A stretch of 64,000 nt of DNA from CAZJHX01 sp964545715 (GTDB lineage: Bacteria; Myxococcota_A; UBA9042; GCA-2863065), in contig CAZJHX010000043.1 in the NCBI GenBank assembly GCA_964545715.1, positions 4,688 to 68,687 on the forward strand, given 5' to 3'. The stretch's first letter is position 1; each line of letters begins with the position of its first letter. This document shows positions 9,159 to 17,125 of this stretch, one piece after another. Under the pieces are notes generated by a model that ran no database searches, was not told the origin of the DNA, and saw only the letters and a program-made list of their open reading frames with translations. Made by a program: the position numbers and the translations under genes.

Positions 9159-9203
9159 TGCACTATAGTGCATCACTATGGCCATAAAAAGCATTATTGT
9201 GCA
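9159..9203. promoter_or_regulatory. Putative BoxR operators in the boxR-boxC divergent promoter region
   Basis: A perfect 14-bp palindrome, TGCACTATAGTGCA, sits at 9159-9172. A second, imperfect copy on the opposite strand at 9191-9203 reads TGCACAATAATGC. They lie between the divergent starts of boxR (9152) and boxC (9248). TGCA-type sites are what the BzdR/BoxR family is known to bind; assigning these copies to BoxR is inference from position. The first palindrome almost abuts the boxR start, consistent with autorepression. Confidence 0.7.
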
Positions 9204-9247
9204 TTTTTTCCCTTGCGTGGGGGGATCCCGTCCGGTAGCTTCGGCTC

Positions 9248-10894
9248 ATGGCACACGTTGATCCGGATCAAGCCCTGGACTTCTTTGACTTTGAGACCCA
9301 TCCCAGCCGCTACAAGCAGCTGCAGTTGAAGATCGAGGGGGCAATCGCCCGCATCGAGCTCAACATCCAGGAGGACGAGGGTCTGCGCGCAGGTTATGCG
9401 CTCAAGCTCAACTCGTACGACCTGGGCGTCGACATCGAGCTGGCCGACGCGGTCAACCGGCTGCGCTTCGAGCATCCCGAGGTGTCTTGCGTCATCGTGA
9501 CCAGCGCGCTGGAGGGCTGCTTCTCGTCGGGCGCCAACATCTTCATGCTCGGGTCCAGCACACACGCGTTCAAGGTCAACTTCTGTAAGTTCACCAACGA
9601 GACGCGCCTATATATAGAGGACGCGACTGCCCACTCGGGCCAGACCTACATCGCGGCGCTCAACGGCGTGGCGTCCGGCGGCGGGTACGAGCTGCCGCTG
9701 GCCTGCGAGGAGATCTACCTGGTCGACGATCGGCGCAGCGCTGTGTCGCTGCCCGAGGTGGCGTATCTGGGTGTGCTGCCCGGGACCGGCGGCATCACGC
9801 GGGTCGTGGACAAGCGAAAGGTGCGCCGGGACCTGGCGGACGTCTTCATGACCCTGGCGGAGGGCGTGAAGGGCAAGCGTGCGGTCAAGTGGGGGCTGGT
9901 AGACGGCGCCTACAAGAGCTCCAAGTTCTGGGACAAGGTCAACGCGCGTGCCGCCGAGGTGGCCGGCGAGGGGCATCCCGAGCGCAAGGGCGTGTCGCTT
10001 GGGCCGCTGCGGCCGGAGATCACCGACTCGGCGATCACGTACCGGCACGTGACGCTGGCCTTTGCGGATGACCGCACGGCCACGCTGACTTTGGACGTGC
10101 CCGCGGACCTGCCCGACATCCCCGAGGATCCGACCTCGCTGGGTGAGGATTGGTGGGCGCTGCGCGCGTTTCGTGAGCTGGACGACGCGCTGTTGCGGCT
10201 GCGCTTCCACTTCCCTGAGACCGGCATGATCATCTTGAAGACGCGCGGCGACATCGACTCGGTCCTGCGTCTCGACTCGCAGCTGATGGCGCGCAAGAGC
10301 CACTGGTTCGTCAACGAGGTGGTCCATCACATCAAGCGGGTGCTCAAGCGCCTGGACGTGACGGCCAAGAGCTTCTATGCGCTGGTGGACGAGGGCTCGT
10401 GCTTTGCCGGGACGCTGTTTGAGCTGGCTCTGGCCGCGGACCGCGCCTACATGCTGGAGGCGGATGGCGTCCAAGTGGTGCTGTCGCCGGTGAACGGCGG
10501 TCTGTACCCGATGGGCAACGGGTTGACGCGCGTGCAGTCACGCTTTGTGGGCGACCCCGAGCACGCGGAGGCGGTCGCGGCCAACCGGGATCGAATCGAG
10601 GCGACGGACGCCGAGGATCAGGGGCTGGTCACTTATGCCTTCGACGACCTCGATTGGGACGACGAGATCCGGCTGGCGGTGGAAGAGCGCGCCAGCTTGT
10701 CGCCCGACGCGCTGACCGGCATGGAGGCCAACATCCGCTACGTGGGTCCGGAGACGCTGGAGACAAAGATCTTCGGGCGCCTCTCGGCCTGGCAAAACTG
10801 GATTTTCCAGCGTCCCAACGCCGTTGGCGAGCGTGGCGCGCTCACGCTCTATGGCAGTCCGCAGAGCGCCGAATTCGATTACCGCAGAACCTGA
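9248..10894 (+). CDS. boxC: Benzoyl-CoA-dihydrodiol lyase / 2,3-epoxybenzoyl-CoA dihydrolase BoxC
   Basis: A 548-aa crotonase-superfamily enzyme that cleaves the ring of 2,3-epoxybenzoyl-CoA hydrolytically, yielding 3,4-dehydroadipyl-CoA semialdehyde and formate. The BoxC-specific blocks are clear: GYALKLNSYDLGVDIEL, SSGANIFMLG, FKVNFCKFTNETR and a GGGYELPLACEEI stretch with the crotonase glutamate. The length of about 550 residues, twice that of an ordinary crotonase, is diagnostic. It begins at ATG 9248, just after the BoxR-type operators, and is followed 25 bp later by boxB. It should be cytoplasmic and induced with the rest of the cluster. Confidence 0.95.
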   Translation: MAHVDPDQALDFFDFETHPSRYKQLQLKIEGAIARIELNIQEDEGLRAGYALKLNSYDLGVDIELADAVNRLRFEHPEVSCVIVTSALEGCFSSGANIFMLGSSTHAFKVNFCKFTNETRLYIEDATAHSGQTYIAALNGVASGGGYELPLACEEIYLVDDRRSAVSLPEVAYLGVLPGTGGITRVVDKRKVRRDLADVFMTLAEGVKGKRAVKWGLVDGAYKSSKFWDKVNARAAEVAGEGHPERKGVSLGPLRPEITDSAITYRHVTLAFADDRTATLTLDVPADLPDIPEDPTSLGEDWWALRAFRELDDALLRLRFHFPETGMIILKTRGDIDSVLRLDSQLMARKSHWFVNEVVHHIKRVLKRLDVTAKSFYALVDEGSCFAGTLFELALAADRAYMLEADGVQVVLSPVNGGLYPMGNGLTRVQSRFVGDPEHAEAVAANRDRIEATDAEDQGLVTYAFDDLDWDDEIRLAVEERASLSPDALTGMEANIRYVGPETLETKIFGRLSAWQNWIFQRPNAVGERGALTLYGSPQSAEFDYRRT

Positions 10895-10919
10895 GTCAGA
10901 CCAAAACACGGAGACCCAC

Positions 10920-12347
10920 ATGGGCAACGTCAATCTTCACGACAAGATCCCCAACAACGTCGATCTCTCGAGCGACAAGAAGCTGCAGAAGGCGCTTGAA
11001 GCCTGGCAGCCGAACTTTCTGGAGTGGTGGATGGACATGGGCCCGGAGGGGTTCCAGCAGGACAAGATCTACCTGCGCACGGCTGTGAGCGTAGAGAAGG
11101 GCGGCTGGGCGCACTTCGACTACGTGAAGATGCCGGACTATCGGTGGGGCATCTTTCTGACGCCGCGCTCGGGTGAGCGGACCATCGGCTTCGGCGACAA
11201 CATGGGCCGGGCTGTCTGGGACCGCGTGCCGGGCGAGATGCGCAAGGATCTGCGGCGCATTATCGTGACTCAGGGCGACACCGAGCCGGCGTCCGTCGAG
11301 CAGCAGCGGCTGTTGGGCAAGTCGGCGCCCAGCCTCTACGACCTGCGCAACCTGTTTCAGGTAAACGTCGAGGAGGGGCGGCATTTGTGGGCGATGGTCT
11401 ACCTGCTGCACCAGTTCTTCGGGCGCGACGGCCGTGAAGAGGCGGAAGAGATGTTGGAGCGCCGTTCGGGCGATCCCGACTCGCCCCGCATTCTGGAGAC
11501 GTTCAACGAGCCGATCGAAGACTGGCTGTCCTTCTTCTGCTTCACCATGTTCACGGACCGGGACGGCAAGTATCAGCTGGCGGCGCTGGCCGAGAGCGGG
11601 TTCGATCCGCTGGCGCGCAGTACGCAGTTCATGCTGACGGAGGAGGCGCATCACCTGTTTGTCGGGGAGACCGGCATCCGCCGGGTGGTGGCGCGTACGG
11701 CCGAGCTGATGAAGCAGGCGCCGGGCGAGGACGTTCGCGTGCTGGGCGGCATCCCGTTGGATGTGCTGCAGAAGTACATCAACTACTGGTACAGCTCGTC
11801 GCTGGACCTGTTCGGCAGCGAGGACTCGTCCAACGCGGCCAGCTTCTTCTCGTACGGTCTGAAGGGCCGGTACAAAGAGTCCAGCTCCAAGCGGTACTCC
11901 GATCACGTCGCGCTGGAGGGGGCCTATACGGTGAAGATGCCGACCGACGGCGGCGGTCTGACCAACCACGAGATCCCGATGCGCCGGGCGATGAACCTGG
12001 TGTTGCGCGACGCGTACGTCGAGGACTGTCAGCGGGCGTTGGGCATGTGGAACAAGACGTTGGAGGAGGCGGGGCTGTCCGATCGGCTGACGCTGTCGCA
12101 CGAGCGCTTCAACCGCAAGATGGGCCTGTATCTGGACATGCCGTTCGACCCGACCGGCGAGCTGGTCGACCGCGAAGAGTACAACCGCCGGCTCGGCGAG
12201 TGGCTGCCCACCAAAGAGGACCGTGAGTACGTGAAGAGCCTGATGGTCTGCGTCTACGAGCCGGGCAAGATGGCGGGCTGGATCGCGCCGCCCAAGCGCG
12301 GGATCAACAGCAACGCGTTGGACTTTGAGTACGTGAAGTTCCACTGA
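10920..12347 (+). CDS. boxB: Benzoyl-CoA 2,3-epoxidase subunit BoxB
   Basis: A 475-aa diiron oxygenase component that epoxidises benzoyl-CoA with O2. It starts MGNVNLHDKIPNNVDL, a typical BoxB N-terminus. The ferritin-like metal motifs are visible as VEEGRH and TEEAHH (E-E-x-H). GGAG lies upstream of the ATG at 10920; longer in-frame readings would run back into boxC. BoxB normally needs the iron-sulfur flavoprotein reductase BoxA for electrons. No boxA is found in this window, so the partner must be encoded elsewhere or replaced. boxB is followed by boxD after 17 bp. Confidence 0.95.
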   Translation: MGNVNLHDKIPNNVDLSSDKKLQKALEAWQPNFLEWWMDMGPEGFQQDKIYLRTAVSVEKGGWAHFDYVKMPDYRWGIFLTPRSGERTIGFGDNMGRAVWDRVPGEMRKDLRRIIVTQGDTEPASVEQQRLLGKSAPSLYDLRNLFQVNVEEGRHLWAMVYLLHQFFGRDGREEAEEMLERRSGDPDSPRILETFNEPIEDWLSFFCFTMFTDRDGKYQLAALAESGFDPLARSTQFMLTEEAHHLFVGETGIRRVVARTAELMKQAPGEDVRVLGGIPLDVLQKYINYWYSSSLDLFGSEDSSNAASFFSYGLKGRYKESSSKRYSDHVALEGAYTVKMPTDGGGLTNHEIPMRRAMNLVLRDAYVEDCQRALGMWNKTLEEAGLSDRLTLSHERFNRKMGLYLDMPFDPTGELVDREEYNRRLGEWLPTKEDREYVKSLMVCVYEPGKMAGWIAPPKRGINSNALDFEYVKFH

Positions 12348-12364
12348 GATCGGCTGAGGGAAAC

Positions 12365-13906
12365 ATGCAGACTCTGAAGAGCTATGTCGAGGGGCGCTGG
12401 GTTGCCGGTTCGGGCGCTGCGGCGACGTTGGTCAACCCGACGACCGAGGCCGTGATGGCCGAGGTCAGCAGCGAGGGCGTGGACCTGGGGGCGGCGCTGG
12501 CGTATGGGCGCAACAAGGGTGGCGCGGCACTGCGGGAGCTGACGTTTGCGCAGCGTGGCGAGCTGCTGGCAGCCGTCTCAAAAGCGGTGCATGGGTATCG
12601 CGAGGAGCTGGTTGCGCTGTCGATCGCCAACGGGGGCAACACCCGTGGGGACGCTAAGTTCGATATCGACGGCGGCACCGGCACAGTCATGTACTACGCC
12701 AAGCTGGCGGCCGGCCTGGGTGATGCGCGCTATCTGGTGGAGTCGAGTGTGGACCAGCTGACGCGCAGCCCGCGGTATGTGGGGCGTCACGTGCAGCTGC
12801 CGCTGCCGGGTGTGGCGGTGCACATCAACGCGTTCAACTTTCCGGCGTGGGGCATGTTGGAGAAGGCGGCCGTGGCATGGCTGGCCGGTGTGCCGGTAGT
12901 GACCAAGCCGGCGACGTCGACGGCGCTTGTGGCGGCGCGGATCGCGGAGATCATCGCCGAGTCGGGCGTGTTGCCGGATGGGGCGCTGCAGTTCGTGTGC
13001 GGGTCGGCGAGAGATCTGCTGAACCACCTGGCGATTGGGGACGCGGTTGCGTTTACCGGGTCCAGTGGCGTGGGACAGATCGTGCGCAGCAGCGCGGCTG
13101 GTGTGGCGCGGGTCAACGTGGAGGCCGACAGCTTGAACGCGGTGGTGCTGGGCAGCGACGTGGATGACGACTCGGACACGTACGAGCTGTTCTTGCGCGA
13201 GGCAGCCAAGGAGATCACGCAGAAGGCGGGGCAGAAGTGCACGGCGACGCGCCGGATCTTTGTGCCGGCGTCGATGATGGAGCAGGTGGAAGAGGACCTG
13301 GCGGAGCGCGTGGGCGAGGTGCGTGTCGGCAACCCGGCGCTGCGCGAGGTGCGCATGGGGCCGCTGACAAACAAGCGGCAGCTGGACGACGTGCGGGCGG
13401 GCGTGGATCGCCTGGCGGGCGCGTGCCGGCTGGTGCATGGCGACGGCGGGCGCGGCGAGCTGAAGGATGTGGCCGACGGCGTGGGTTATTTCATGTCGCC
13501 GGTGCTGCTGGCGGCGGACGACTACAAGACCGCTGCGGTGCATTCGGACGAGGTCTTTGGGCCGGTCTCGACGCTGCTGCCTTACTCCGGCGATCCGGCG
13601 GAGGCGGTCGAGGGCGTACGGATGGGGCAGGGTGGCCTGGTGGCCAGCGTGTACACCGATGACCGGGAGATCGCGAAGGCGCTGGTGCACGGCATCGCGC
13701 CGTTCAGTGGGCGGGTGACGGTGGGCAGCGCTCGGGTGGCTGAGCACGCGCCGGGACCCGGCATGGTAATGCCGCAGCTGATTCACGGTGGCCCCGGGCG
13801 CGCAGGCGGTGGTGAAGAGCTGGGCGGCGAGCGTGGGTTGCGGTTCTACATGCAGCGCACCGCGATCCAGGGCAGCAAACCGCTGCTGGAGAAGATCCTC
13901 GACTAA
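12365..13906 (+). CDS. boxD: 3,4-dehydroadipyl-CoA semialdehyde dehydrogenase BoxD
   Basis: A 513-aa aldehyde dehydrogenase of the BoxD / PaaZ-N type that oxidises 3,4-dehydroadipyl-CoA semialdehyde to the acid with NADP+. The cofactor-site block AFTGSSGVGQ, the general-base region NVEADSLNAV and the catalytic cysteine in GQKCTATRR are present. HINAFNFPAWGMLEKAA is typical of this subgroup, as is the missing C-terminal hydratase domain seen in PaaZ. A GAGG ribosome-binding site lies before the ATG. It is the last box gene, and 114 bp follow before the next start. Function rests on motifs plus operon context. Confidence 0.92.
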   Translation: MQTLKSYVEGRWVAGSGAAATLVNPTTEAVMAEVSSEGVDLGAALAYGRNKGGAALRELTFAQRGELLAAVSKAVHGYREELVALSIANGGNTRGDAKFDIDGGTGTVMYYAKLAAGLGDARYLVESSVDQLTRSPRYVGRHVQLPLPGVAVHINAFNFPAWGMLEKAAVAWLAGVPVVTKPATSTALVAARIAEIIAESGVLPDGALQFVCGSARDLLNHLAIGDAVAFTGSSGVGQIVRSSAAGVARVNVEADSLNAVVLGSDVDDDSDTYELFLREAAKEITQKAGQKCTATRRIFVPASMMEQVEEDLAERVGEVRVGNPALREVRMGPLTNKRQLDDVRAGVDRLAGACRLVHGDGGRGELKDVADGVGYFMSPVLLAADDYKTAAVHSDEVFGPVSTLLPYSGDPAEAVEGVRMGQGGLVASVYTDDREIAKALVHGIAPFSGRVTVGSARVAEHAPGPGMVMPQLIHGGPGRAGGGEELGGERGLRFYMQRTAIQGSKPLLEKILD

Positions 13907-14020
13907 GGAGACCTGACTCAGGCCTGGACCGGGTCATTTGTGTACGGCGGCCCGTCGTAGGTATCCTCTCTGCTGCGCGTGAGCTGTCTTGCTTGCGCGG
14001 TACCGCGGTCGGGAGCTGGT

Positions 14021-17000
14021 ATGCGTGGGCGCCTTCTCTTCTTTTGCTTGTGTGTGATCGTTGCGGGCTGTGGTGACTCCACGGAGGTCGGCGAGCTGGC
14101 GGACATTTCGTGGACGGGCACGGATACGGCCGGATCGGGGGATGACACCGGCGCCACCGATGATACCGGCGTGGACGACACCACCGACACCGATGGGACG
14201 GACACCGACTCGACGGACACGACGGATACCGGGCCGGACGACACCGGCGATGAGACCGTGGATACCGGGGAGACGAGCGATACCGGCGACCCCGAGGGGT
14301 GTGCCGCGGACGAGTGTGACATCGACGGTGCCTGCTACGCGCACGAGGAGGCCAACCCGGAGAACGCGTGTGAGGTGTGCCTGGTCGTGGTGGACACGGG
14401 CAAGTGGACGTTTGACGACACGGCGACCTGCGATGACGCAGACGCGTGCTCTGCCGTGGATGTGTGCGTGGACGGCGAGTGCGTAGGCACCGAGTGGACG
14501 GCGTGCGCTGACGGCAACCTGTGTACTGACGACACGTGCGACGCCGCCAGCGGAGACTGCGCGGCCGTGCCGAACACGGCGCCATGCGACGACGGCAATG
14601 TATGCACCGAAGGGTCGGCGTGCGCCGACGGGGCCTGCCAGCTGGGGCAGCCGACGCTGAACTGCGATGATGGGAACAGCTGCACGATCGACACCTGCGA
14701 CGCCAAGGCGGGCTGCGGGACCGTGCCGACCGCGGACGGCGAGGCGTGCGACGACGGTGACGACTGTACCGTGGACACCGTGTGTGCCGCGGGGATGTGC
14801 AAGGGCACGCCACGCGATTGCGATGACAAGGACATCTGCACGGTCGACACGTGTTGGCCGGGTGTGCAGTGCGTCAACAAGTCGCTGGCCGAGCTGTGCA
14901 CTGACAACAACCCCTGCACGGACGAGACCTGTGACGCGGAGAAGGGGTGCGTGTACCCGTTCAATCAGGTGTCGTGCGATGACGGCAACGCCTGTACCGC
15001 CGGGGACACCTGCACGCTGGGCGCCTGCCTTGGGGCGGGGGTGGATTTCAACGACGGCAACCTGTGCACCGACGACGCCTGCGATCCGGCCATCGGTCCG
15101 GTGCACGTCAACAACGCCGCGGCCTGCGACGACGGCAACCAGTGCACGCTGGGCGATGTCTGCGCCGATGCGGCCTGTACCTCGGGGCCCGAAAGCCTGC
15201 CGTGCACGGACGGCAACAAGTGCACCAACGACTCCTGCGAGCCGGCCGAGGGCTGCGTCTTCGAGAACAACAAGTTTCCGTGTGACGACGGCTCGGTCTG
15301 CACCCAGACGGACACCTGCGCCGATGGGGATTGCGTGGGCGGCAACTTCGTGGTCTGCGATGACGGCAACGCCTGCACGCTGGACGTGTGCCATGCCGAG
15401 GCCGGCTGCCTGAGCTCGCTGATCACGTCCAACGCGTGCCGGCCTCAAATCGTGGTGGACTACCCGCCGCGCGCGGCGACGATCGAGGGCGATCCCGGGT
15501 CACAGGTGGTGACGGTCACGGGCACGGTCACAAGCGGCGCCGGGCCGATCGGCAAGTTCACGGTCAACGGGGACAACGTGGTGCTGTCCAACGGCGCGTT
15601 CACGGTGGATGTCATCCCCCAGGTGGGCGGTAACACGCTGGTCTTTGAGGCCGCGGACTCGTTCGGTACCGAGCGCAAGCGAGTGCAGTCGTATCTGTGG
15701 ACCAGCACGTACTACAAGCCGGTGCTGGAGCAGCCCAAAAGTGGGATGGTCGACCCCGGTGTGGGGATCTGGCTGTCCAAGGCGGTCATCAACAAGCTGT
15801 CGGCGGCGCTGCAGCCGCTGGTCGCCAGCGTCAACCTCGGCAGTGCGATCTCCAATCCCGTGTACAGCGCCAACAACTACAAGGTGTCGGTGAAGAACCT
15901 GAAACACGACGCCCCGACGCTGGCGCTGTCCCCGCAGCCGGGCGGGTTGAAGATGACGGTGACGATCACAAACATCAAAGCGGATATCGACGCACCCGGG
16001 AAATGTGAGGTGTGCACGCCGTTTGGCTGCGCCGATCTGTGCCCGGACTTTACGGGCAAGCTCACCGCCAGCAAGGTGACCGCGACCTCCGACGTAGTTC
16101 TCACGGTTGTGAACAACGCGCTCAAGGCCACGCTGAAGAACACCAAAGTCACGATCGACGGCGCCGACGTCGACATCAACGGGGCGCTGGGCTTCATCAT
16201 CGATCCTGTGCTGGACATCGTGGTCGACCAGATCATCGGTGATCTAGAGAAGTCGATCGCGGGCAGCGTCGCCGACGCCATCGAGCCGCAGATCGAGAGC
16301 GCGCTGTCGTCGCTGGCGTTTGAGAGCGAGTTCGATATGCCGTCGCTCGACCCGGCTGGAGGCACCGTTCCGATACAGATGAAGACCGACTTCTCGTCGG
16401 TAGCCTTTGATACGACGGGCGGCGCGATCAAGCTGCGCGCCGGTGCGTACTCGCCCAAGAAGACGCCATACTCCAACAGCGGCTCCCTGGCGCGTATCGG
16501 CTGCAACGTCGGACCTCAGCTGATGATCGTGCCCAAGGCGGACCCGTTCGAGCTGATCCTGACCGACGACTTTACCAACGAGCTGCTGTACGCCACCTGG
16601 AATGGCGGCCTGCTCGAGTTCGATGTGCCGCCCGAGATGCTGGCGGGCGCCGACCTGACGCAATACGGCATCACCGACATGGACGTGACCGTCAGCGGGA
16701 TGCTGGCGCCGACGCTGAGCGACTGCGCGGACGGTGAGTGGATCGTGCACATCGGGGACCTCAAGGTGACCGCCGATCTCACCCTGCTCGGCGCGCCGAT
16801 GACGGTGGTGATGTACGTGAGCTTCAGTGCCGGCTTCGAGATGGCGGTCGCCGGCAACGAGCTGGGCATGGGCATTACCGAGGTGAAGTCGCTGGAGAGC
16901 GAGATCACGGTGCAGCAGGACAACCTGATCGGGTCAGAGCCGGTCGTCGCGGACCTGGTTGAGCAGAACCTGGTGCCGGCGCTGCTCGGGTCGCTCGGCG

Positions 17001-17125
17001 GCGGCCAGCTGGGGGCCTTCCCGCTGCCCGAGTTGGATCTCGCCGGCGGCGCCAGCGTGGCGATCGAGCCCACGTCGGTGTCACGGCAGGGCGGCAACAC
17101 GATCGTAGGCGGAAACCTCAAGTGA
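14021..17125 (+). CDS. Cys-repeat lipoprotein with C-terminal BPI/LBP/CETP-like (TULIP) two-domain fold
   Basis: A 1034-aa predicted lipoprotein. ATG at 14021 gives a signal peptide with lipobox VAGC (Cys17); 14 upstream codons would spoil it. Residues about 25-95 are a Thr/Asp-rich linker. About 97-470 are Cys-rich repeats of the CDDGNxCTxDxC type. About 475-565 look like a beta-sandwich. Residues 576-1034 resemble vertebrate bactericidal/permeability-increasing protein along their whole length: VDPGVGIWLSK at the start (BPI begins VNPGVVVRIS), an amphipathic helix DQIIGDLEKSIAG, FELILTDDFTNELLY, and VPALLGSLGGG then AFPLPELDL near the end (BPI: GFPLPTPARVQL). I infer a lipid-binding tube tethered to the outer membrane. 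The stop overlaps the next lipoprotein's GTG start. The ligand is unknown. Confidence 0.8.
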   Translation: MRGRLLFFCLCVIVAGCGDSTEVGELADISWTGTDTAGSGDDTGATDDTGVDDTTDTDGTDTDSTDTTDTGPDDTGDETVDTGETSDTGDPEGCAADECDIDGACYAHEEANPENACEVCLVVVDTGKWTFDDTATCDDADACSAVDVCVDGECVGTEWTACADGNLCTDDTCDAASGDCAAVPNTAPCDDGNVCTEGSACADGACQLGQPTLNCDDGNSCTIDTCDAKAGCGTVPTADGEACDDGDDCTVDTVCAAGMCKGTPRDCDDKDICTVDTCWPGVQCVNKSLAELCTDNNPCTDETCDAEKGCVYPFNQVSCDDGNACTAGDTCTLGACLGAGVDFNDGNLCTDDACDPAIGPVHVNNAAACDDGNQCTLGDVCADAACTSGPESLPCTDGNKCTNDSCEPAEGCVFENNKFPCDDGSVCTQTDTCADGDCVGGNFVVCDDGNACTLDVCHAEAGCLSSLITSNACRPQIVVDYPPRAATIEGDPGSQVVTVTGTVTSGAGPIGKFTVNGDNVVLSNGAFTVDVIPQVGGNTLVFEAADSFGTERKRVQSYLWTSTYYKPVLEQPKSGMVDPGVGIWLSKAVINKLSAALQPLVASVNLGSAISNPVYSANNYKVSVKNLKHDAPTLALSPQPGGLKMTVTITNIKADIDAPGKCEVCTPFGCADLCPDFTGKLTASKVTATSDVVLTVVNNALKATLKNTKVTIDGADVDINGALGFIIDPVLDIVVDQIIGDLEKSIAGSVADAIEPQIESALSSLAFESEFDMPSLDPAGGTVPIQMKTDFSSVAFDTTGGAIKLRAGAYSPKKTPYSNSGSLARIGCNVGPQLMIVPKADPFELILTDDFTNELLYATWNGGLLEFDVPPEMLAGADLTQYGITDMDVTVSGMLAPTLSDCADGEWIVHIGDLKVTADLTLLGAPMTVVMYVSFSAGFEMAVAGNELGMGITEVKSLESEITVQQDNLIGSEPVVADLVEQNLVPALLGSLGGGQLGAFPLPELDLAGGASVAIEPTSVSRQGGNTIVGGNLK

